Below the pieces are notes generated by a model. It did not search any database, was not told the origin of the DNA, and saw only the letters and a list, made by a program, of their open reading frames with translations. The position numbers and the translations under genes are program-made. A DNA stretch of 64,000 nucleotides from Rutstroemia sp. NJR-2017a BVV2 (taxonomy: Eukaryota > Ascomycota > Leotiomycetes > Helotiales > Rutstroemiaceae): contig NJPS01000055.1 of NCBI GenBank assembly GCA_002946415.1, positions 62,001 to 126,000 of the forward strand, written 5' to 3'. Each line of letters starts with the position of its first letter. Positions within the stretch are counted from its first letter, which is position 1. Below are positions 46,587-55,984 of this stretch, piece after piece.

Positions 46587-47214
46587 ATTTCAGTTGTTTT
46601 AAATGCGATTAGAGTGTGGTTGAGTTGAGTTGATAGAGTCTATCTGGTGGGAGTAAGTGACTGTTTATATAGACTAGAACTACGTACTGTTGTCTATATA
46701 ATCGTTCGAACAATAGCCCGTACGGCTGATGGCAACTGTCTTATCTCTCGTATATATTATCTGAACATTGACCTATACGGCTGTTGACAACTTGACATAT
46801 GGACGGGCTCTCCCGTATGCCTGTCTGGTATACGTGAATTCCTAGAAAACATACATGATTGGTATTAAGTATGAAGTTGTTCAGAGCAGCAAAAGAGTTG
46901 TTTTGTGAAATGTGATTTTCTAGCAATGGATTTTCATTGGCCTTGAATTCACTGCCGCCAATAGCATTTAGTATAGAAGTAGGCTTCTGGACATGGACGT
47001 CCACATGATCCAATGAAAGCTGGCTAAGAGGAACAACGAGTCATTATTGTTCTGAACTCAAAGCGAAAGGCCGAAGCAAAGTGACTGACTACCTCAACGC
47101 CTTTGGCTCATTGCTTGTAGATCAGCAGCTCAAGAACCTGACCGCAAATAACCTCCCAGACATCCAATCCGAAATCACCCTTCACAGTCGGCCCAATACA
47201 TTTTTAAACAGCCG
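46587..47214. other. Intergenic region
   Basis: About 630 bp. It holds the promoter of the membrane-protein gene. Its far end may contain further decayed sequence of the pseudogene at 47.2-47.6 kb. Confidence 0.4.
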
Positions 47215-47626
47215 TCACGTATGCTCGAATGGTTCATTGTTCACATCATGCTGACATTGATGGTTAGTACAAGACCAGAAATGCTTCTGGCGAGCCTTTC
47301 GATAATCTCTTTGATTTAAGATAGTGCACCGTTGAATGCTGTCGTTTTTTTCAGCCCCAAGTGATTTCTGTCTGTAGCCTCGAATCATTGAATGGGTCGT
47401 CAAATATATCCGGAATGTCTCTACAGTCACTTTCAATGAGTACTAATTTCAATATCTCTTCCAAAATTAGTTTCTATGATAGAAGTGTATGAGCCAGCTT
47501 ATCGATGTATTTGCGCTTCCGTATAAATGAATTTTTTATCCCAAGGCCATCTCTGTCGCGCCGAACGGACTCGAAGAGGATAGTTAGCGCCCCGAGGACA
47601 AGACCTGCAACCCTAATTCCGGACAT
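47215..47626 (-). pseudogene. Remnant of a fungal protein with an MSGIxVAGLVLGAL-type N-terminus
   Basis: From ATG 47626 the frame reads MSGIRVAGLVLGALTILFES, then RDRDGLGIKNSFIRKRKYID and KLAHTLLS before a stop. Many Pezizomycotina hypothetical proteins begin MSGIEVAGLVLGALPLLISA followed by a YxDGL...KRxYIDKLIHAL pattern and run for more than 500 residues. Here the body is missing: the next 250 bp give only short pieces in several frames (47436-47215 is the longest), with multiple stops. I read this as a decayed gene start. The family function is not known to me with confidence. Confidence 0.55.
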
Positions 47627-48381
47627 GGTGAAGAGACTGAAAGGGAGATAGTAGTACCGAATGGAAGCAATGGTAGGGGAAATTTGGCTCGAAATCTCCA
47701 AAACAGATTGTATTCAAGGTTCGGTGCTTGAGTTGACTTCCGATATGAAGATCTTAAGTTCTCTTGAACTTGCTTTTCACCGAAACTGCATAATCCGGGA
47801 ATATCAAAAGCAAACGAGATATTTGTTCCCACATATGAAAAGTAAGTAGTGTGGTGTAGACTCAGTGTAAGAGATGCAACGTGGAGCGGTCTGGGGTCTC
47901 CACTAGGGCTCTATACTCCTCAACGTAGGAATTAGTGTACGTTAATGTGGAGATATAGTGGAATGCCTAACTAAGTGTACTACAACTACATGAGTCTAAA
48001 CATCCTAGTCGTTCGCAGTTCCAGTGGCAGTTTCAGTGGGGAGGCGGGTTTCCCATTCATCCCACCCTTAGAATTACCTAATTAGGAAGTTTACATCCTT
48101 GAAATTTTAGGAATGTATTACATTCACAAACTATCAGTGATATGGAATCTATCTCAACCAATATGACTCGATATACTAGTAATAGGGAGTACTCAAAATA
48201 ATGATAATACTCATTCTTACACTGAATCTCTGATACCCAGTCTTCGAATAACAAACAAAAGAATAGTAGCCTAGTCTCCTAGACCTCGCATCCTCGTGTG
48301 TATATAAGTTACTATCGAAAGACCCTTTCCATTCCGTTAAGCCGTATCATTTATTTACAAGCTCCTAGTCCCTGCAACCTT
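47627..48381. other. Intergenic region
   Basis: About 750 bp containing the second copy of a dispersed repeat (48073-48152). No gene recognised. Confidence 0.4.
48073..48152 (+). repeat. Dispersed repeat, copy B (see 38022)
   Basis: Same word order as copy A: TTACCTAATTAGGAAGTT, then GGAATGTATTACATTC, then AGTGATATGGAATCTA. Divergence is high, so the copies are old. Confidence 0.6.
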
Positions 48382-49060
48382 ATGACACAAGCCATGGAAT
48401 CTATCAACGAAGAAAAAAGTCCTCTATACAAAGTTGGGTTGCAGACAACGGATCTTCTGAACAAGCTTGAAAAAATCGATCTACCTTCTGAAGATGCCAG
48501 AGTTGAAGGCTCGGATGGCAAAGTCAAATGAATCAAGGCTCTCTTTTTGGCTCAAACCGATCGTTTCAACTTGTAGGCTACGAATTGCGGTCTATTCGAC
48601 GACGGTCCTGTAAACCCAAAAGGTGACGCCACACCTGAGGGAGTGACAATTGTGGTTTATTAGTGACTGTGGTGTTCTGCTTCACAGGTTCTCAGTCCCT
48701 AGATGGTCAGCTGAGAGATATGGAAAGTCTTAAAAGCACGCTATATGAATTCATCATGCACCTCAACAGAGCTATAAATGAAGGTAGGTTCCCCAATTCA
48801 TTTTTTCTGAACTCCAGTAACATAATCCAGTACTTGAGTACTACGAAGAGAATAAACAAGTCGATAACCAAGAGAGCTGTGGCATCCCAGAAAGTGATAT
48901 GGACGAATTTCAAAGGTCGTGTTCCGGCTTTGATCAAGATAGCGAAATGGATTCGGATCTTGATTTACTTCTAGACAGTATCAAAGAACCATTAGATTGT
49001 CGTTACAAACTGTCACCCAGTATCAGCGAGGTATCTTCGAGAGTGAGGTTAGCGTGGTGA
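48382..49060 (+). CDS. Possible small acidic orphan gene (multi-exon, start uncertain)
   Basis: The best-supported part is an exon ending ...EFIMHLNRAINE at 48783, a 47-bp intron 48784-48830 (G|GTAGGT donor, TCCAG acceptor), and an exon to TGA 49058-49060. This joins to VLEYYEENKQVDNQESC and an Asp/Ser-rich tail (DQDSEMDSDLDLLLDSI). From the ATG at 48720 this gives 97 residues. An upstream open frame from ATG 48382 (ESINEEKSPLYKVGLQTTDL) has a similar amphipathic, charged character and may be the first exon, but no convincing donor links it. No family recognised. Confidence 0.35.
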
Positions 49061-49860
49061 GCGCGGAAAAACATCGGCAAGTCGGCGCGGTCGGTGACGA
49101 AGAAAGAGAAGACGAAGAAGGCAAAGATGAAGAGATTGAAGAAGAGGGTATCCGCGTCGCAATCGAATAGCACATTAGCTCAGACTTAGAGAACAACCAA
49201 AAAGAGAAGCTATCAAGAACTTAGCAAAGCAACATGAAGGCCCATTCAGGGGAGTGTAAGGAGACGAGGAGGAAGGCTTGGAGTGAGAAAAGCAGATTTA
49301 GATACCGAGGGGTTTAAGTGGACTTAGAGTTAGGATCCGAAGTCAAGAGATTGTAGCTTACATCAAAACCTAGCTTACAAATCATTGTATAATGGCTTTC
49401 AGCGTCAAACCGAGAAGTTCAAGACAGACATTTAGTGTAGCTTGTAATGGAATAGTAGATAGTTAAGCCTACTAACATTAAATGGTCAATTTGCATCTCC
49501 CCTATCGAATCATAAAGATTCTTGTCCGGGAAGAAGGTGTGTGGGAATGTTAACCAAACTGATGCCATTCTTGTTTATGAATACGTTGTTCAGCGATGGT
49601 GAATGTTTGATTTGCCACATGTGAAAACAAGTAGGAAACAAGTAGATATGCAAACAAAGACAGGCTAAAGGCTCCATGATAGAACAATGCATATATCGTA
49701 TCAAACAATTCTTACAAACGACCCCCAGTAGATACTGAACAACCACCTCCAGAAGAACACATTTACAACCGAGCTGGAAGATGAAAAGACAGCATCCATT
49801 CTTCTCAACACCAGAAGCATCCAATCCATCTCTAATATATACAAGTAGAACATCTCGATA
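49061..49860. other. Intergenic region
   Basis: About 800 bp. The first 110 bp stay Glu/Asp/Lys-coding in one frame (GDEEREDEEGKDEEIEEEG, ending at TAG 49168) and could be a further exon of the small acidic gene. The rest has no supported feature. Confidence 0.4.
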
Positions 49861-51420
49861 ATGGCTTCCCCTTTCCGTCACCGTCATAACTTACGCGGAG
49901 AGAAAAAGTCACAAGGACGTGCGCATTCCGAGGATTTATCCCCTGCTGTAAACAATGGCAAGAAGAAATCCATGCAACCTATCGCTCAGCCAGAAATAAA
50001 GGTAGAGGAGGACGAGGACGAGGAGTTCATTGTCGTTGAATCGCTTAGCGAGAACGATGAATTTATTGTCGTCGAATCAGGTGTCACCAAGGCAGAGAGC
50101 ATCAGCTCGTACGAATCCGACAGCACCATGGACCACGAAGTCGACATCAACATGGACAACGAATCCGACACTGCCATGGACAACGAATCCGACACTGCCA
50201 TGGACCAGGAATCCGACACTGCCATGGACCACGAATCCGACACCATCATGGACCACGAAGTCGAGGAAGCAACCCCTGAGCTGCCCACAAACGAGCCCAA
50301 GCAAAACCTAAAGTTGCGCGCATTCAGCCAAGCCGAAGAAGAGCTCTGGGTGCGCCACAACCTCGACTCGATCAGCGAGTGCGCGCCGCAGTTCCGGCGC
50401 CGACCGAAAATCGGCTCCGGGCCCGACACGGTAAATTGGGACCTCGTGGCTGCAACACTTTTCCCCGGTCGCCAATCCGGATGCCTCAAGCAACGAGCGA
50501 TGTATCGACGGCGCATGGACCGTAACCATAAAGAGCGAGTTGCGCTGTCAGGAGGACAATATCAGCCGGTGAGATCACATGTGCCTTGGTCTGAGGAGGA
50601 GCATCTTGCGATTCTGCTGCTCCGCGATGCGAACGGTATTGGACCACTTACGTGGCGCCAAATGACGGAGTATCCGGGGTTCAAAGCCACTGGGCGGTCG
50701 CGTTTAGCGCTACTATCGCGCTGGAGAACACGGTTTAATGGTTACAGTCGGGAGGAGCGGGATGAGAAGAGGGAGGAGATTAAAAACTCGTTGAGCAAAA
50801 GCTCGGTTGAAAAGATTCAGCGGGATATTTTGGCTTACATAGATTCGGTGACGAATCGTAAGCCTGTAGCGATGGATCCAGACATAGAGATGCACATGGA
50901 CAGCTGGGACGCGGGGCAGAATGAAGATGTTGAAGCGCAGCCACTGTTGATCGGAGAATCATCGTTCAGAGTGATGTCGTTCGGCGAAGCACCGGGCGTA
51001 GCACCCTCGGGCAGAGTTCCATCATTCGATGAAGCACCGGCTAGCGCACCATCGGTCAGAGTACCACCAGCCAGAGCACCATTAGGCAGAATGCTATCAT
51101 TCAGTGAACCACCGACCATAGCACCACAAGTCAAAGCACCATCGGTTAGAGTACCACCAGTCAGCGCACGACGAGCCAGAGCACTATCCATCCTTGAACC
51201 ACCATCCGTCGTTGGACCACCAGTCAGACCAACATCAACCGGTGAGCCACCAGTCAGGGGACCAACTCTCGCACCCATAACTTACAACCTACCCAGCTTC
51301 GCACCACCAACTCTTCCATCCATAGCTCAACTAAATCTACCAATCCCCAACCCAAGATCTTACCCACGAATCTGCCAGCAAACCCTGACGAATACCCGAT
51401 GCGGGAAGTTATCAACTTAG
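49861..51420 (+). CDS. Myb/SANT-like DNA-binding orphan protein with two repeat tracts
   Basis: A single exon of 519 residues. Order: basic N-terminus; acidic tract with twin EFIVVES motifs (residues 55-73); five to six 8-residue repeats of the type MDNESDTA (about 90-134, encoded by 24-nt units); a first Myb-like module (FSQAEEELWVRHNLD ... LFPGRQSGCLKQRAMYRRR, about 155-218); and a second (VPWSEEEHLAILLLRDANG ... TWRQMTEYPGFKATGRS, about 241-290). The C-terminal third is Pro/Ser/Arg-rich with imperfect repeats of the APSxRVPSFDEAP kind (about 368-460). The twin tryptophan-bearing modules and the FPGR turn suggest DNA binding and a nuclear location, with the acidic stretch as a possible activation region (inference). 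No named family recognised. The C-terminal Pro tract has a different codon composition from the rest. Confidence 0.75.
   Translation: MASPFRHRHNLRGEKKSQGRAHSEDLSPAVNNGKKKSMQPIAQPEIKVEEDEDEEFIVVESLSENDEFIVVESGVTKAESISSYESDSTMDHEVDINMDNESDTAMDNESDTAMDQESDTAMDHESDTIMDHEVEEATPELPTNEPKQNLKLRAFSQAEEELWVRHNLDSISECAPQFRRRPKIGSGPDTVNWDLVAATLFPGRQSGCLKQRAMYRRRMDRNHKERVALSGGQYQPVRSHVPWSEEEHLAILLLRDANGIGPLTWRQMTEYPGFKATGRSRLALLSRWRTRFNGYSREERDEKREEIKNSLSKSSVEKIQRDILAYIDSVTNRKPVAMDPDIEMHMDSWDAGQNEDVEAQPLLIGESSFRVMSFGEAPGVAPSGRVPSFDEAPASAPSVRVPPARAPLGRMLSFSEPPTIAPQVKAPSVRVPPVSARRARALSILEPPSVVGPPVRPTSTGEPPVRGPTLAPITYNLPSFAPPTLPSIAQLNLPIPNPRSYPRICQQTLTNTRCGKLST
50122..50260 (+). repeat. 24-nt coding repeats in the Myb-like gene
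   Basis: Units of the form GAATCCGACACTGCCATGGA plus four bases, repeated five to six times with small changes. The 24-nt period adds eight residues per unit. Confidence 0.8.
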
Positions 51421-52130
51421 CAGGGTGATATTGTGTCGGTTGTAAAAGAGTTGGTAAGTACTTCCCTTCGAGTCAGCAGACTAGTATTTTAGGATGGCAC
51501 GTGAATATCACGTGCAAGGTCGAGCTTACGTTCTTTTTCTGCTTCAAATCATAAACTGCATAGTAGAAGAGTAGGACCAAGCCCACCTCATCTCATAACT
51601 CAATAATTTCATTTTTTTATCGCAAAAATAACCTTTTCTATCCCATGCCTGCCATCATATCCAGTCGCTTGTGCTCTCCGCCTATCCTGACCATTCCTAT
51701 TCCCATCGCCATTTCCTACTGCCGTTATCCCAACCAAGCAAATCCCCATGAAGATCCCAAACGCCGAAAGGGCATTGAGTATTTATGCTTTAACCATAGT
51801 CCATGAACCGGATGATCCCTGATTAATCAATGCATGCTGCTTCATGCTCCAATACCTGGGGCCCCTTCCGTGTTGCTCCACCTGTCCGTCTAAAGTCATA
51901 TGATACATAAAAATATGTGTGCCGTAAAGTAGAATGCTGTTTACCACTTCCCAAATGCTGTTGAAGAGCGCTGTGCTGTAATGATATTTGCTGTATGTTA
52001 AAACTTTGCGCTGAAATCGAATTTAATATCCGTCCATGCAAATGTCAGGATCGTATCCATGCGTTGATGGCAGGCATCTCTTCCGAGACGCCAGCTCTCT
52101 TTTGTCCCAGTATCGTCCGAATGCATCGTA
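51421..52130. other. Convergent intergenic region
   Basis: About 710 bp between the 3' ends of two convergent genes. It contains the perfect E-box palindrome at 51497-51515. No gene supported. Confidence 0.45.
51497..51515. promoter_or_regulatory. Paired CACGTG palindrome
   Basis: GCACGTGA-ATA-TCACGTGC: perfect 8-bp arms around a 3-nt loop, giving two CACGTG bHLH-type sites 12 bp apart. It sits between convergent 3' ends, so a classical promoter role is unlikely. Confidence 0.4.
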
Positions 52131-53918
52131 TCAGAATGAGATCCGCTGACTCGATCTTCTGGCAAACTTCTCCCTTCCCGGCGCCTTCCCCACCCGACCA
52201 TTTGCTATTCCCATCGTAGATTTCCTCCGTTTTATCACATCCATCTCACTAAGTCCCGGCTTCTGTTCTCCACTTCCACTCCCACTCGCACTCACCCCTT
52301 TCCGCCTAACAACCAGCTCCCTTAACTCATCCTTCCTAAACTTTTCCCTCTTCTCCATCAAAGCCTGGACAGTCCATCGATTATTCCCATTCCTCCCAAC
52401 CGCTTCATGCAGCGCGGTCTTCTCCTCTTTATTGACCATCTCAAAGACATCTTGCCCCACCTTCTCCAAGATCTTCTCCACAACTCTCGTGTCCCCAAAC
52501 CTCGCTGCATAATGTAAGACTGTATCACCTTTGTGTGTTTGGATTGTATAATCCGTCATTTTAGATACCAGGAAGTCGATGATGAGTATCTGAGCTGTGG
52601 CTTTTGCTGTAGTGAACTTACGGATGGCGACATGAAGTGGAGTTTCGCCGGTAGATTTATGCTGGAGATGGAAATCGGCGTCGCAATTTCCAATTGCGCG
52701 GACTGCTCCTACAGTGCTGTTACGCTCCAGAAAGTAATGGAGAGAGGGCAAATTCAGTTTGATGTGTCCGGCGATGTGAAGGGAAGTGATTGCAACAAGA
52801 TCGGAATAACCGCCGTGTCCGAGACGATCCCAGAAGGCTTTTTGTAACTTCTTACAAGAGACAGTTGAGTCGGGTGAACGGAGAAGAAGGGGCTCGAGTA
52901 GAGTGTTGCCATAGAACTCAAGAGCGAGATCTAGTGGACTTTTGTCATCATTGTCGAGGACCTCCAGATCCGCGCCAGCACTGATCAAAAGTTTGGCTAG
53001 TTTCCAGCGTGATACGCGAATGGCTTGATGGAGTGGTGTCATGTGAGAATTGTTGAGAAGAGAGTAATATTCTGGCTGAGATTCCATCTGCTCAACGAGA
53101 AACTCGCCGAGATCATCATTGCCACATCGGGCTGCCACATGAAGTAATGTGTCGTTGCTCCGTTCGCTTTTCTGAAACACGTTCACCCCGCAGCTCAAGA
53201 AATGCTTTACCGTTTCTAGAGCCTGGCGCTCCATGCTTGCCGCGAGGAAGACTGGTGGCGATCCCCTTTGTTCCGGGTTTGCGTTCACATCTCCGCCCAA
53301 CGCTTTCACGGCGTCAAAAATCATGATAGCCGTCTCTGACTTGTTCCTTTCTAAAGCGTGAACTAACACTGTCTGGCCGGAGTCATTAATCGCCGTAGCG
53401 TCTGCACCTGCATCTATCAATATCTTTACTGATCCGACCTTCCCTTTGGCAGCCGCGGCATGAAGGACTGTGTTCCCCGCCCAATCACGTGAATTGATAT
53501 CCAAACCTTTCTCTAGGAACATATTCAGCAACTTCAGATGGCCAGTCGTGGCGAGAAGATGTAACCAAGTAGCCCCATTTCTCTCCCTGCCTCCAAACCG
53601 TGTTTTGCTCCATTCCAAGGTCCGGTTAGCAAAGTACCTTATCACGTACTCCGATTCCCATGCTGGCGCGCATGCCCATAAGCGTCGCTGAGATACATAG
53701 CTCCGACCTCTACTATATACCCAAATAGATCGCGCTCGTGGTTCGGGTTCTTGATCAACAGGTGGTCGAAAATGTCTCCGGAAAGCTTTGTGGTAGAGAA
53801 GAGGTGTTAAGACGGACGCTTGGCGCTTGGACGTCTGAATGAGGCGATTGAGCGGTTCTCGTTTTAGAAAATCTCCTATACAGAGGAGGATTTCGGGAGG
53901 AAGTTGATTGAAGTCCAT
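52131..53918 (-). CDS. F-box and ankyrin-repeat protein
   Basis: A single exon of 595 residues from ATG 53918. The N-terminal F-box is residues 3-45 (FNQLPPEILLCIGDFLKREP, then LNRLIQTSKRQ). Ankyrin repeats fill about residues 115-360 (NGATWLHLLATTGHLKLLNM; AGNTVLHAAAAKGKVGSVKI; DTLLHVAARCGNDDLGEFL; MTPLHQAIRVSRWKLAKLL) and about 415-500 (ETPLHVAIRKFTTAKATAQI; DTVLHYAARFGDTRVVEKIL; KTALHEAVGRNG). A basic Ser/Arg-rich tail ends it. F-box/ankyrin proteins act as SCF ubiquitin-ligase receptors or scaffolds; the target here is unknown. No signal peptide or membrane segment. Confidence 0.88.
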   Translation of the reverse strand: MDFNQLPPEILLCIGDFLKREPLNRLIQTSKRQASVLTPLLYHKAFRRHFRPPVDQEPEPRARSIWVYSRGRSYVSQRRLWACAPAWESEYVIRYFANRTLEWSKTRFGGRERNGATWLHLLATTGHLKLLNMFLEKGLDINSRDWAGNTVLHAAAAKGKVGSVKILIDAGADATAINDSGQTVLVHALERNKSETAIMIFDAVKALGGDVNANPEQRGSPPVFLAASMERQALETVKHFLSCGVNVFQKSERSNDTLLHVAARCGNDDLGEFLVEQMESQPEYYSLLNNSHMTPLHQAIRVSRWKLAKLLISAGADLEVLDNDDKSPLDLALEFYGNTLLEPLLLRSPDSTVSCKKLQKAFWDRLGHGGYSDLVAITSLHIAGHIKLNLPSLHYFLERNSTVGAVRAIGNCDADFHLQHKSTGETPLHVAIRKFTTAKATAQILIIDFLVSKMTDYTIQTHKGDTVLHYAARFGDTRVVEKILEKVGQDVFEMVNKEEKTALHEAVGRNGNNRWTVQALMEKREKFRKDELRELVVRRKGVSASGSGSGEQKPGLSEMDVIKRRKSTMGIANGRVGKAPGREKFARRSSQRISF

Positions 53919-55021
53919 CAGGGAAGGGAAGCTCTAGATACGGATTCGAGTAGTCGAAGGAGTTTGATGGTGAGGCGGGGAGCTGGATGATTCTTGGTCT
54001 TGTGTACATGAGAGATTGAGGCCGGCGTTGAATGTTTTGAGGGTTATTAAAAATGCTGACATAAATGCCGTTGTGGCCTGATTGATTGATCGATTGAATG
54101 AAATACGAAGAAGCGATGATGGGAGATGTCCCCTGTGAAGAGATAATGCTGTTTGTGGTGGGTCGTGGATGAGGCGAAATTGGTGTACAGCAGGATGAGG
54201 AGTAAGGCTCAACTCGATGTCTGATGGACATCGGGGGTTACAGGCAACCAAACCAAATGCGTCTAAGATGACGTGATTCGTGCGGACTTACTTATTCACT
54301 CGTACAAGGAGCTGTATAAGTATAAGGACTGTAGTGATTCATACAGGATTCTATCATCGACGGGACCATTCACGACGCTTTCCTGCGACCATAGCGAAGC
54401 GGTCGGTGGTGCTCTATCTCTATGGGGGAGGGAGGGGGTTGGACAGTCCGTTCAATCCCGACAGGAGAGATATATATAATCGTGACAACAGAGCAGAGAT
54501 GGAGCTTCCAGGATGTTGAGTCACACACACACACGACAGTTATGTATGTTGTATGTAGGTATGTAATTTGTCAAGCATGCGTGAGGTGCATAAAGGGCGG
54601 CGAATCTGGTCTGCTCATCTCCGTCGGACAATCTGCAGTGCGTGGACAATGTGGTAAGATTAGGTAGGGGAAGTTAGGACTCGGCGGTACACGTCTGGAT
54701 ATGGGATTTGGCGTAGGAAATGGATAAGATGAAGATATTGGAGACGATGGATGGGTGGAGAGATGGGTGGAGAGATGGATCTACGGAGTAGAAGGAAGCA
54801 GCCGCAATTCACTAATATTAATTCATTTAATTCATTAAGTTACTCTGGGAGACCCTTACTCGGCCCTGGCACGTGTCTAGCCCATGGCCCTAAATGTGTG
54901 CCGAATTCGAACCGAACTGAAAAGATTAGGCGAGCCAACGTCAACCTTCATCACACCGTCCCAGACGACCTAACCTACATCAACTCATCCGCCTTTGCCT
55001 CCGTCTCTCTCTCCTACTGCT
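53919..55021. other. Intergenic region
   Basis: About 1.1 kb upstream of the ankyrin gene, with a short CA microsatellite at about 54524-54536 and two GGTGGAGAGATGG units at 54754-54777. No gene supported. Confidence 0.45.
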
Positions 55022-55507
55022 ATGGATTGTGGTAGTCAATTATTCACCGACCTGAAGACACACCCTGACTACGAGGCGATGCGATACAAGTAGGTGTCAG
55101 ATGTGACGTGCTTTACTGATTTCTTCAGGTGCGGGGTCGAGTCTCGAAGATTCCGCCCGACTGGTCGAGATGATCATCTATATACACATCTACGAGGCAG
55201 CATATGTTTGGCCTCTATGCCTAGTCTGCCAGCCTTGATGCGATATCTGCGAACGTATAGAAGCTCCCCCCATGAGTTCAGGCATGCGCACAGTACGAGA
55301 CCGACCATTCTATCGCTTCCTTCACTGCTGCCTGCTCGTGCAGCCCACTTATACCTTGAGCACTACCTCAAACTGTCGCAATCAATGATGTCGTTTAGCA
55401 AACAAATCAAGGAACCTTGGCGGACTTTCAAGAGCGAAATACATGATCGAATACACTTTGTGCGGAGTTGTGGGGATATAATGCGACGGTGGGGATACCA
55501 TGCCTAG
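55022..55507 (+). CDS. Possible small two-exon orphan gene
   Basis: ATG 55022 opens a 68-nt exon ending at an A|GTAGGT donor. A short 39-bp intron (55090-55128) with CTTTACTGAT branch-like sequence and TTCTTCAG acceptor leads to exon 55129-55507. The join keeps frame: 447 nt, 148 residues. The product is basic and rich in Arg, Ser and His, ending RRWGYHA, and I recognise no family. The intron is at the lower size limit and the composition is not strongly coding, so this may be a chance frame. Confidence 0.3.
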
Positions 55508-55984
55508 TCGCAGCGCGAGCACAACTTCGATTACGAGTACTTGCAAACCTAGCATCTATTCTTAAGGGGTTCTTCGTGCAATATACTCAAGTGTGAATCG
55601 GCGAATCTAGGTGCTCCAGTTGCCTATCTGCCATTCGACAGTATCGCGGCGGAAGTCGTACAGGGAATTGCTGGCTTTAGCATATCGCAGTTCAACACTA
55701 ATCGTTCAACACGAATCTTGTTCATCCAAAAATCACGTTTCGTCCTCACATTGTCTTTCCCTTTGATGCAAGCTCTTTATCTGATGCGATTGTTCAATAG
55801 CTTTGTCTGCAAATAGCTTTGTGTGCACTCATTTTCACATACTGGATAAGATCAAAATATAGTATTTGCAAATTTTTTTAGGATTTTAATTTCATTTCTT
55901 TTTTCTAATTTTCTAAACTCCCTTTACCCTTCGTCTTCCCGAATTTTCGACCTAAAAAAAGTTTGAAATGCCAGAAACTATTGT
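55508..55984. other. Intergenic region
   Basis: About 480 bp, turning AT-rich at the right, with a GTTCAACACTAATC/GTTCAACACGAATC tandem pair near 55690-55717. It probably includes the 3' UTR of the minus-strand gene. Confidence 0.4.

Noticed and set aside
49510..49887. A 125-codon minus-strand open frame with several Cys
   Set aside because: It lacks recognisable features, overlaps the start of the well-supported Myb-like gene, and is probably chance.
50308..51278. Long antisense frames under the Myb-like gene (up to 176 codons)
   Set aside because: They mirror the sense repeats (24-nt and Pro-rich units) and have no independent coding support.
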